Positions 35,520 through 45,500 of a DNA stretch of 64,000 bases are shown here, in pieces (the stretch's first letter is position 1; the number at the start of each line of letters is the position of its first letter). A model generated the notes under the pieces. That model was not told the origin of the DNA. It saw only the letters and a list, made by a program, of their open reading frames with translations, and did not search any database. Source of the DNA: Lasiodiplodia sp. COLG20 (lineage: Eukaryota; Ascomycota; Dothideomycetes; Botryosphaeriales; Botryosphaeriaceae); the NCBI GenBank assembly GCA_009801085.1, contig VNWV01000010.1:372001-436000 (forward strand), read 5' to 3'. The translations under genes were made by a program, and so were the position numbers.

Positions 35520-36797
35520 ATGAAATTCTTCGCGCTTGCTTCGATACTTTCCCTCGTCTATGGCCAAGTCACCTACCAGGACGCCTCTGATACCATTCTA
35601 CGCACGGACAACGGGACATATGGCCCGCCTCTGGAGGAGTTTCATTACTACTACGACCAATGGCCCATCGGCCTTGCCGTCTCAAGCACAGGCAGGCTAT
35701 TCGTCTGCTACACGCGCGGCCAATACGCCTACACGCTCGGAGAAGCAGTGAACAAAACCGCAGAAGCCCCTTACCCATCCGCGGAGCTCAACCTCCCCGT
35801 CTCCGCCCTCAACACAAGCTACAACGGCATCCCCTTCGGCAGCGCCGATTCCAGCGGCCTCATCAGCGTGCAGGCGCTCTACATCACGCCCAAAACCGCC
35901 ACCCGCGACGAGACCCTCTGGGCCCTCGACACGGGCCGGCCATCCCTCACAACGAACCCGCAAACCGGCGCAGTCACCGTCCCCTACGCCCAGCCCGGCG
36001 GCCCGAAGCTGGTCGCCATATCCCTCGCCAACGACTCCATCTACGAGACCTTCACCTTCCCGCCCGACGTCCACTACCCGGACAGCTACATGAACGACCT
36101 CCGCTTCGACCTCCGCGCGAACACGACCACCTCCGGCGGCGGCGTAGCCTACATCGTCGACTCCAGCGACGAAGGACGCCCCGGCTTCATCGTCCTCGAC
36201 CTCGGCACGGGGCAGTCCTGGCGGCGCCTAACACAAGACCCGTCCGTCCTGCGCGTCGACAGCGACGTGCCGAGCTACCAGGGGCAGCCCTTCTACCAGC
36301 GCAGCCCCGGCCAACCACTCGGGCACCTCCGCGAAGGACTCGACGGCCTTCAAATTTCTCCAGACGGCCGCACCATCTACTACTCGCCGCTAACCGGCAA
36401 CTACCTCTACTCCATCCCGACCGCCAACCTCCTGCGGCGTGACGCGCTGGCCGAGCGCGCAGCCAAAAACGCAGTGTCCAATCTCGGCCAACGCGGCGGC
36501 AACGCCAACGGCTTCGAGGGCGACTCGAACGGGCTGGTCTACCAGCTGGTGCCCGAGCACAACGCGGTGTACTACTACGACCCGCGCGACCTGCAGACGC
36601 ACGCCTTCGTGCGGGATCCGCGCATACTCTGGCCCGACTCGGCCAGCGTGGGCGAGGACGGGTGGTTGTACGTCAACGTGAATCAGCTGATGTACCAGCC
36701 GGCGTGGAATGGTGGGCGGGATGGAAGGGTGTATCCCGGGGTGGTGTTGAGGGCGAAGGTGTCGGAGGGGGGGAGGAAGATTATGGGGGTGTATTGA
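35520..36797 (+). CDS. Secreted MRJP/Yellow-family protein
   Basis: A single exon of 425 residues starts at MKFFALASILSLVYGQ, a clean signal peptide. Features of the major royal jelly/Yellow beta-propeller family are in the expected order: WPIGLAVSSTGRLFVCYTRG, ISVQALYITP..ETLWALDTGRP, PKLVAISLANDSIYETFTFP, SYMNDLRFDLR, VAYIVDSSDEGRPGFIVLDL, LGHLREGLDGLQISPDGRTIYYSPLTG and PRILWPDSASVGEDGWLYVNVNQL. The family is best known from insects but occurs in fungi and bacteria; function in fungi is largely uncharacterised (family knowledge). Several NxT/NxS sites could be glycosylated. An in-frame upstream frame to 35412 would extend it, but the ATG at 35520 alone gives a signal peptide. The gene is notably GC-rich and intronless. 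Confidence 0.88.
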   Translation: MKFFALASILSLVYGQVTYQDASDTILRTDNGTYGPPLEEFHYYYDQWPIGLAVSSTGRLFVCYTRGQYAYTLGEAVNKTAEAPYPSAELNLPVSALNTSYNGIPFGSADSSGLISVQALYITPKTATRDETLWALDTGRPSLTTNPQTGAVTVPYAQPGGPKLVAISLANDSIYETFTFPPDVHYPDSYMNDLRFDLRANTTTSGGGVAYIVDSSDEGRPGFIVLDLGTGQSWRRLTQDPSVLRVDSDVPSYQGQPFYQRSPGQPLGHLREGLDGLQISPDGRTIYYSPLTGNYLYSIPTANLLRRDALAERAAKNAVSNLGQRGGNANGFEGDSNGLVYQLVPEHNAVYYYDPRDLQTHAFVRDPRILWPDSASVGEDGWLYVNVNQLMYQPAWNGGRDGRVYPGVVLRAKVSEGGRKIMGVY

Positions 36798-36903
36798 TTG
36801 AGAGTAGCGGTGGTCACTTGTTGTATTTGGGAAAAAGGAATCGCTGTGAGGCACAAAAAGTTATGATAGAATTTTTTGGAGATGGGCTATTTGATTGATT
36901 TTT

Positions 36904-37444
36904 TTAGGCCAGGCGGCGGCGCTTGCGGCTTCCCAGGTACTGGACCTCCTCCTCCTCATCCTTCTCCTTCTCCTTCTCGTCCAGCGAGATAACGGGGAGC
37001 TCGTCTTGTTCGGGAGGCGTGTAGTTGGGGGATGTCGGCACGTAGCTTGGAGAAGGTGGTTGGAAGTCGGGGGTGGTCGGCTCATTTTGAGAATCAGGCT
37101 TGTCGTGGACTTCTTCTTCGGGCAAGGTGGTCGAACTGTTATCGTCGACATTGTCTTTCTCGTTGCCGCTTTCAGCGTTGCCGTTATAGGCAATCTTGAG
37201 ATTCTCCAGGTGCCTGTCGATCTTGATCTTGCCGTGGTACAAGTCGGTTATCATGGTATAGTACTCCTAATTGATGCTCAGCGAACTGCGTTTAAAATAT
37301 ATATATGAGCAAATTTACCTCGAAGACGGGCGAATCATTGCCTGTCTGATTCCAATTGTGCTCGATGGCCTCCCTGAGGAAGTCCATGTCTTCCGCGAGG
37401 CGGCGTCCGAACTTCAGGATTTCTTCGTTGGTGAGTACGGGCAT
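36904..37444 (-). CDS. Small acidic protein with CTD-like motif and basic tail, function unknown
   Basis: The exons are 37444..37319 and 37266..36904, joined by a 52-nt GTAAAT..ATTAG intron in phase 0; the product is 162 residues. The N-terminal half is helical and ordered (MPVLTNEEILKFGRRLAEDMDFLREAIEHN, then TMITDLYHGKIKIDRHLENLKIAYN). The second half is disordered and acidic, with SPSYVPTSPNYTPPE, which resembles one to two heptads of the RNA polymerase II CTD (YSPTSPS). It ends with GSRKRRRLA, a likely nuclear signal. I do not recognise the family. The stop is 106 bp from that of the MRJP-like gene in convergent orientation. The model rests on a good ATG context and clean splice sites, so the gene is likely real but unnamed. 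Confidence 0.65.
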
Positions 37445-37769
37445 GGTGGGCAGAGGAGTAAGGAAATTGGCGGAAATGGCGGAAGAGCGGCCGCGGAGCA
37501 GAAGAGACGGAATATATATACCCTCCACTAAACGATGTTGTCTATTGTGAACAATAACAATAGCATTCAGCTGCTATTGTGAATGTATTGGGTGGGCGCC
37601 TGCCTGGTTGCCTTGGCACGTGAAAGCGTCTACTATTGTGATCATTTTGGCGCAGGTGAAGCTATTGTCCGTGTTGCCAATGCAGCGGTGTAGATACAGT
37701 TTCAACCAAGACGTTCGATCTTCTACCTAAGCAACTACGAGGGAAGATATAGCGCTAAGGACCAGGGAT

Positions 37770-37801
37770 GGTAACGTTAGCACCAAGAGGCTAACGTTAC
37801 C
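37770..37801. repeat. Perfect 12-bp inverted repeat (hairpin)
   Basis: GGTAACGTTAGC at 37770-37781 pairs perfectly with GCTAACGTTACC at 37790-37801 across an 8-nt loop. Confidence 0.9.
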
Positions 37802-37807
37802 CTGGGC

Positions 37808-37833
37808 CTATTTCCTGCTCGAGCAGGAAATAG
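37808..37833. repeat. Perfect 26-bp palindrome
   Basis: CTATTTCCTGCTC followed directly by its reverse complement, centred on the CTCGAG at 37818-37823. It lies six bases after the preceding hairpin. Confidence 0.9.
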
Positions 37834-38316
37834 ACATCACGCCAATATGGCTGTAAGTGTAAGCTTTTAAAAATCTACGAATACGTCCGGACGATAGCTT
37901 CAACAACCCACGCAAGGTCGGTAATATACTTTTGACTAATTAGTGAATGCCGCGAACTGTAGTAGGATATACCCGCCATGGATTCAAGCTGAGGCTTATC
38001 GGAGAGGAACAAAGGTACCAGACATAGTAGCAAGCCGTGGCAATCCTGCAGCTTTGGGAAATCAAAGCAAGCTTGCTAGCCCGCTCGCCGATTCGCAGTC
38101 AAACGTGCCTTCTGGCCGTGTCTGATTGATTCCATCCTTTGGCCATGATAACACAGACCCGCCGAGCACCTTCCTGTAGCAACTCACCTGCTTGCAGCCG
38201 TGGACCCTGGCGATGCAGGCCATGCCCGTGCGCGCGTGCTTCCCTACCATCCAAGCACTTTTTATACCCAGTCCTTCCGAGCCGCACCCCATCTTCCTTC
38301 TCCACCTCCGCCACCC

Positions 38317-38791
38317 ATGACCGAGGAACCCGCAAGTACGTTTCCTCAGCCCCGACAGCGCACCTCACAACCCTCTCTTACCTTGCTGACAACCCACAGG
38401 TGAGGACCCAACAGCCCAGCACACCACCACCATGGCATCCACTCCAGCCTCCGACGAGACGGCCCACAAGCGCACCATCCTCTTCCTCTGCTTCACCGAG
38501 GACACCATCAAAGACATAGAGGAACGGGAGGTCCCCGACATCCTCATCGACAACGCGCGCGTCCTCTGCGCCAACAACCCAGCCACCGCCTACGCCCACC
38601 TCGCCGCGCCGGCCGTCAAGCCGTCCGCCATCCTGATCGCCGATGCCGCCCTCACCGACTATTTCAAGCTGATGGGAGACCCCGAAGCCGGCAGACGAGG
38701 CCGCTACAACCCGACCAAGCAAGAAGAGACGAGACGCCCGTGGCGTGGGCCGATGTGGGCGAAGGTATGGTTGGATATATTGGCGACGTGA
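38317..38791 (+). CDS. Short hypothetical protein, possibly truncated
   Basis: The exons are 38317..38335 (19 nt) and 38400..38791, with a 64-nt GTACGT..CACAG intron containing a TGCTGAC branch box; the product is 136 residues. After a polar N-terminus the segment HKRTILFLCFTEDTIKDIEE looks like a first beta strand and helix of a Rossmann-like fold. A further strand (PSAILIADAALTDYF) follows, as in ThuA/class I glutamine amidotransferase-like fungal proteins. The rest of such a domain is missing: after GRRGRYNPTKQEETRRPW the frame stops at 38791. It may be a truncated relative, or a downstream exon may have been missed. I cannot assign a function. Confidence 0.5.
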
Positions 38792-40670
38792 ACTCGGAGG
38801 AGGAGGGTGAGAGGGTCCTGCTGGCGATGTGCGGACTCTAGGACATGACAAGATTACGAGATTTCCTCGGTCGGACTGGTTGGGCATGGCTGAATGGCAC
38901 TGTTGAAGGCTAAGGCTGCAAATTGATGATTTACAGTGCCTTTTGGGTTCTCAGGCCGGTCTTCACAATCGAACGAGCCATGCTTGACCAAGCCGTGCGG
39001 ACCGTTGGGTCGTCCCGATCACAGATATAGTCTTCCAAGAGCATTCTCCAATAACATGCCTGTTGCTCAGTGATCCAGTGCCGGGAAAGCTCGTTCTCGT
39101 GCAGGGCCCAGCCATTGGGGAGAGCGCAAGTCTCCTAGCTGTCCAAAACTCAAGGCCTTCCTCCTTTGTGCCACTGACCATTTACCTCCAATTGTCCCTC
39201 TCGAGTGTTTCCGGCTCATTGAATCGTGTCACCGGGTCCTGAGCACAACGGGTGTGGAAGGTTCGCGGGGCTAGGATGCTAGGCTTGAGCTTTCATCAAC
39301 GGCCATGGTGACCCGGGCAAGCTGTAATATCAGCATCGTGTTAGCCTTGTTCTCTTAATGAAAAGCAACGTGGTTACTTGCCAAATTCTTGTCGCTGCAC
39401 GATCGCAGGCTCTTGAAGGCATGTGCAAAATCGGAATAGGAGGATACAGAGTTAGGTTGCTCCAAACTCCTGGAAAATCTGGACGTTCTGGGAGTTGACA
39501 GGGGTTCAAGGAAATGAACAGCGATTTCTGCGAATGTTGCGAAGCTCGCAACCCCTCCTCCTGTGCCAGAGCGGTTCAGAGGGTCTAAGCTAGGTAGCAA
39601 TGGCCTAGGGGACCAAAGTAAGCAGGACAAGAGCGAACAGCGCAAAAGTTTAGCGACCAAAGAATGAGCAGAGCGGCAGCTCTACTACTTGCGCAGAAGT
39701 CTTGGGTGGTGACTATTGCTGCGAGGCTGTGGTTGTCCAGTAGATCCTGCCTGTCTCTGCCCCTGTCACAACCTTTCCAATTGCGCTTTCCCAGAGGCCC
39801 TAGTCGAAGAGGCGAGAAGACGTGGACGGCGGGTTGATTTGATTCGACTACCGTGCGGCCTCGGTTTGTTCCGAGAGCCTATTGGCATGATTGCTCGAAT
39901 TTGGTCGCTTGCAAAAACGCTTCCGCGCAAAGTTTTGGTTCTCACGCTCCATCCTTGGCTCCAGGCATAGAAGGGCTCACAATCGATGTTTCCTAAATGC
40001 TCTCGGCGTGTCTAAGAGGTGGTTTGAGAAAGAGATTGCAACGAGGCCCTGCACGAGTCTGCCTTCGAATTGGGTCATCAGGCAAATTGGTGGTAGGCGG
40101 CTAGGCGCGGCAACGGATACAACGGTGTTGGCGTCTGACTACGAACTGCACAGTCCCGATCAGCAGCAGCCAACCGGCGATGTTCGATCCAAGCTGTGGG
40201 CGCATCGAAAGAGTGGATCGACTTGAATAAGTGGGGCGGGTTGGTAGTGATTATCGAGGTAGTCTGGAATCAAAGTGGTCGAATTCGAGCGACGAAAGAG
40301 CATCGGGAGAGAATGGAAACGGACAATGCGGGCATGACGTTGACATCTGGAAGGAAGTCACAAGAGAGAAGGAGCCGAAGGAAGAGATGGCGGTAGTCGC
40401 GGCAACGACTAATCCGAGAGGAGCAAGGCTCCCGCCGTTTCATTCAGGCACCAGCTGCCCTGCCCACGCCACACACTCACACATCCCCCGTTGTCCACTC
40501 AGTCTCGGATCATTTACAGTTCTTCATTGCCGGGTTATGCTACTGATCTACATACGCATTGCCCATTTTCACGCCTTCCCTCTCCATCCGGGAGAAAGCT
40601 CACTCGCTCGCCTCCACCTCAGGAACTTCATCCAATCCAGGCCACTCGGTCGGCATTACTCCCGGCGTAT
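38792..40670. other. Intergenic, 1.9 kb
   Basis: Short frames occur on both strands without family resemblance. No repeat or RNA gene is recognised. The region downstream of the second F-box-like gene (stop 40671) should include its 3' UTR. Confidence 0.45.
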
Positions 40671-42509
40671 TTACTGTGCTGAGCGCAACCACTCCCGATA
40701 TTCGGCTGGAATCTTTCCTCCCGAGGCGGGAATTAGCCCTCCCTCCGACGCGGGAAGCTGCTGTAAGGGAAATCCATCACCCCCAGCAGTCCACGCCTTC
40801 CACCTCGCCATACCCTTTTCCAGCCCTGGGTTCCCTTCCATCTGCAATGTTTCTCCCGCTATCCCAGGGTATTCTTGGCAAACCGAATCTATGTACAGCT
40901 CCATTTCTCGAAGGCATCCCCTACTCCGAAGCTCATCAAGGACCGCCCACCACCAAGATGCGCTCCGGGCATTGCCTTCTTCGTCGAGTATTAAAAAACC
41001 CTCGCCAACCATAAAACAAGAACAAAGAATGACCTTTCGAAGACAGTGTTTGTTTCTGGATAAGAAACTAAACAGTTCTAGGTCACCAAATTGGATATCG
41101 TAAAGTTGGACTTTTCGCAGCTGCTTGAAAGCGAGGTCTCGCAGCAGGTGGCATCCAGATGACATCCTTTGGTGGTGGACAAACTCCAGGTATAATTCCT
41201 GCAATGAGTCACGTCCACACCGGAGGAAGTCATTTAACCCTTGATAGTCGAACTCCGTACCATCGGCGTGAGTCACCGCTTCAGGAACTAGGCGAAGGAC
41301 TTTCAGGTTTTTCGAAAGTTCTTTCAGCCGCGCCATGTCGGGACCATTCGTCAGAAAGATTGCTGACGATATCCCTTCTCCGCAATCGCAGCACATCGAG
41401 TGAATTCTGCCGCCCGGGATTACGGAGAATTCAGACACTTCTTTAAGCGTGTTCGTTTCGTCGAGGGTCCGAAGAATCGTACACAGTTCCCGAAACGGAT
41501 ACTTCAAGGGTAAGGGGTGGAAACAGGGCATGCCAGGCCTAACCGAGAACCCTGTCCACCACTGCTAGAAGGCATTAGCTTTCGGAGACGGTACCTTTAA
41601 ATTATCGGAGCAAACTTACGTCGAGGCTGTGGCCAGAGTTTGCCATTTCCAGAATTTCCGGTAACTCCTCTTCCAAATTCATCCAGGCTACTCTCGGAAA
41701 AATCTCTTCTAGAGGAATCAGACCTGGTACACCCGGGTCATCGTTTATTTTTCTTTCCCATTCTCTCACGCTCCACGAACGGGTTGGTAGCTGATAGAGT
41801 CTGTCGGGACGATGGCCGTCAGGAGCATCCTCGTTTTTCAGTCCATCCTCGTTTTTCAGTCCATCCTCGTTTTTCAGTCTGGGAGTCAGGTTGGTTATAA
41901 TGATGCGGTTGACTTTCCATCCTGACATAAGGGCTTTTCGAAGAGCCTGGATGGCTCGGTTTGTTCTCCGGTTTTGGATGTGTTTCTGGGCAAGTGGTTG
42001 AAACCATTGAAAGAACTCTTTTACGGCTTCCATCCGTCGGGTGGTAACCAAATTAACGTCCCCGCCGCATTCTGTGGTCGTGGTTTTATACCACTGTCTA
42101 CTCCTTTCAGAGTCAACGATGTGGCCGTGGAAGTTTAGATCGTCACGAAAACATCCTGGTGAATGCTGAGCCGTTAAATCGAAAAAACAGTCGAAATCAA
42201 GGAGATCCTGGTTAAATGTGCTTGTATCGAATACCAGTTCCTTAGCGTGTTCTCTGAACTTAGGATGGCTGGTGACCCGCTCGAAAGCGTCGATGTCGTG
42301 CGGATGGTGAGAAAGGTAAACACGGTTAAATAAAAATCTGCATATATCAACAACTGATTAACTCTGCTGACGCCTCGAGGGGAAGCATACCTGGCGGCCG
42401 TTATCCCAAAGGCACGGGAAACAAATCGCACGTTGTGGAGATCCTTTTTCTCCACGAACTCGCAAACTGCATCTCGAAGTTCGACTGGAAGGTTCGACAA
42501 CGTCGTCAT
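40671..42509 (-). CDS. F-box-like protein of a fungal family
   Basis: The exons are 42509..42391, 42337..41620 and 41561..40671 (the third may begin at 41564, adding one Gln); introns are GTATGC..TGCAG and GTAAGT..AGCAG. The product is 575 residues. The N-terminus MTTLSNLPVELRDAVCEFVEKKDLHNVRFVSRAFGITAARY is an F-box-like unit. It continues across the splice as RFLFNRVYLSHHPHDIDAFERVTSHPKFREHAKELVFDTSTF, a block typical of expanded fungal F-box families. Downstream come WWTGFSVRPG and Leu-rich segments (LKELSKNLKVLRL, LQELYLEFV, LRKVQLYDIQFGDLELF). By family it would be a substrate adaptor of an SCF ubiquitin ligase; the target is unknown. An in-frame 18-nt unit is repeated three times within exon 2. 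Confidence 0.8.
41826..41879 (-). repeat. Three perfect 18-nt tandem repeats inside the F-box-like gene
   Basis: The unit CATCCTCGTTTTTCAGTC (plus strand) occurs three times without a mismatch. On the coding strand it encodes repeated LKNEDG. Perfect identity suggests recent expansion. Confidence 0.92.
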
Positions 42510-45500
42510 ACTTGAATATCTCGATTTGCCTAGGATCAAGGTCAGTGCCTCTTGAATATGACATGGAAAATCTTGGCTGACTCAAGGTGATTGAGGTCAA
42601 TATCTGGATGCTCACTGATGATGGACTCCTGGAATGTGCGTCTTCCTTCTGGACAACAAAAAACGATTGAGCCTCTATGTCGAAAGACTATGAGATTCAG
42701 ATGCGAGTCTCTCCACAGAATCCGCACGCTTTAAGTATTCCACCGCATCCATGATTGCGCTGGGAATCGCCCCTAGCTGTAAACCAAAGGATACTGAGTC
42801 GGCACCAGATCTCCGGTGGACTTGATGGCAGAGCACCCACCGAGGCCCCCACGAAGCGCGCAAGGAGTCCACGACACGCTTACCTTGCGAAGGCAAGTCG
42901 ATCCCGACTGGTACAGGTAACAAGCGCGGCTGAATCCTTGGCGCCATTGCCACAGCCTATCAATTTTTGACACAGAAGCGCGGAAGTGGCTATTGTTACA
43001 CTACGAGACTGCATCGCGCTTCATGCGCTAGAAGCAAGGCGCCTTCACTTCACCCCCCAGCATCTTCTGAGGCTTTGTCTGTCAATCAATCGAGCAATGT
43101 GCGTATGCCTGTTGTGTGACGTGTGCGTCTTGCTCACGTCCCCTCGAGAAGCACGTACAAGACATGTAGCACCGGGAAGATGCAGGGGAGCGCGTTGTCA
43201 ATCCGGATGCCTTCCGAGGGTCGAGCAAAACATCCCCGGTCACGATATCTTGCGTCCGATCTGCGTAACCCTTGCGGCGTCTTTGTGATGCATCTTACCT
43301 TACCGCGAGATATTTCTCCAAGGTTCTAGATCCTGGGCATCAAGACACGCCAGGAATTTTGCCTGCACTCGCGTGGTGCACACCAGGTGCCGTTTCTGCA
43401 GTTTAACAGGCCCCATAATACTTGCGCATGATCGACACACGTCTTTGTAATGAAATTTCACCGGGTATCCCTGATAATCAGCGCCTGCTCCGTGGTTCAG
43501 TTGGCTAGATTCGGACACCATGCCACTGTCAGAAGGCGATAGTAAGTGTTACACGACACACTCTGGAAAATCCGAGTTAACTCCTGCCATATGCCCGGGT
43601 ATTTCTTGACGTTTGTAGACTACCGTGAAGCCATGTCGAACTGTTACGAAAGCTAACGTTGAAGGTCAAACACGCTGGTGACCTGCTGATTTCAAGACTC
43701 TGCTTCTTGCTGGATATAACAAAGAAATGCGGGAGGCAATTTGTTGGTAGTTGTGTGATGTGGGATTACAAGCAACTCAGCCGCCCGTTCAATGCTCAAG
43801 CAGCAACATGCGCCTGTCCGAGAATGCCAACAAACGATGAATGATCACATTTTGTTTGTTGGGCTCTTTTTCGCAATCTGACCGCTACGTCCTTTGGCAG
43901 CTGACGAACCCTGGTAAGGAGGCTGGTATTAGCGCACTTGCTGTGCCGCAGTGGCAATGTGACGGCACTCAATGCACGACCTGCAGGAGAGCCAGCAGCT
44001 TTCTGTCCCAGATAGAGATAGCGTGAAACTTCACGAATGCCTTTACCGTGTGGTTCGCACTTTTTCCGTCACGTCGAGGCTTCCCTTCGAAGGGACGCCG
44101 AGGGGCGCTTCGTTGCCCCCCGGCTCATCTCTCCATGGCAGACAAGGTACCGACCGCCACTTCTCAATGCTGGAACAGCTGAAAGCTGCATCCTAATGAT
44201 CTGACATAGCTCTGAAGTGAAAGCCACCAGAAGCTCGCAACTTCTTTCCTGTTCGATACGCAGATGACCAGGGGAGGTCATCGCCGCCACCGAGTGTATG
44301 GTATTTGCCTGACCAACAAACATGCATGAATCTACACTCACGTATTCGCGATTTGCATTCACATAGCCTTAGTTCGGCCCGAGGAGGCGGCCAATTAACT
44401 TGAAAGCAAGGCACTTCGTCTTGAATCTATGCAGATAACGTTCGATATTTACGGCACATCTGAAAGCGTGTGCTGACCGCCTCCTTGGCAACCAGGGCTT
44501 TCCCGAGCCTCCGAATGCAAGAGATCCCCCGCAGAACCCCCCCACGGGAAGTTTGATAGCCATGTTGCTCATAGCAGCTTCCGAATAGACGATTCGATTT
44601 CGAAGGTATCCACTAGTTGGATATGCCTGCTACAAGTCTCTAATGCCTCGCTATTCAGCTACTTCTGAAGAACGAGACCGACTTCGTTGTTCACGATTGG
44701 CATTTTCGGATTCATAACTTCCGCTTTCTACGAATTCGGACGAGCGGATTTATCATGGGAAACTTCCAACCCTGCAGCTCACCAGCATCTTGATCTAGGC
44801 AGCCACCGGGCCGTGCTCCCCGCCCAATGGTAAAACACCCCAGAATCGCTTAATTACGCGCTGAGCGACACCGATTGGCCGGCAAATCATGTGGCGGATC
44901 GGCTTCGCGCTTAGAAGCTGCAACAGGCGACCTTTGAGTTGATTATAGCAAATGCACGATGGCTGCACTGCCATCTCATTCCCTCGTGGAGAAGCCCAAT
45001 CGACTTTTTTGTCAGGCCGCATTGGACCAGAAGCGCCTCCCAAACGAAAAGTAGCGGCCCGACGATCTGGAAATTGATGGGGACTGCCTCCAGCTCGATC
45101 ATATACCCGTCATCGATGCTCGCAATTAGTGCAACCTCCCTTGGGCCCTAAGTCTCCGTGCTTCTGACTGATAGAGTGCGAACATCGTGTGCCCTTGTCT
45201 TCCGCAGTTCCGAAGTCGGGGGCTCCTTTGCGCTTACTCGACTCCCTCCCCCAATCCTAGTGCCAGTCTAACCGCTCACTTCACTTCCTCCATACCATAG
45301 AACCTAGGATTCTTGCCGCTGTGCGGAAATTCTTTCCTATCGTGACCACTCAGTTCTACACATATGCCAAGATCACGGAAGACTGCATTGGAGGAAGCAC
45401 TCACCATCCGACAGTTCCGCAGCTTTCTATCACTACGTGTCAGTTCCACCGCATACCATAACGTCCGCTCTCCACCAAAGGCCCACCCGATTCCAAGAAG

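Larger units (their letters stand above)
37656..37904. mobile_element. Degenerate copy of the dispersed palindromic (MITE-like) element
   Basis: The left arm GGTGAAGCTATTGTCCG (37655-37671) and the right arm CGGACGATAGCTTCAAC (37888-37904) are inverted copies of the core shared with the elements at 54769-55010 and about 60255-60440. The interior is unlike the other copies. Boundaries are approximate. Confidence 0.45.
37445..38316. other. Intergenic with MITE-like arms and two perfect hairpins
   Basis: The region lies between the small acidic gene and the next gene at 38317. It contains a short CAATAGCA/TGCTATTG inverted repeat near 37559-37580, degenerate arms of the dispersed element (37656-37672 and 37888-37904) and two perfect hairpins (37770-37801 and 37808-37833). 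No gene is seen. Confidence 0.55.
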
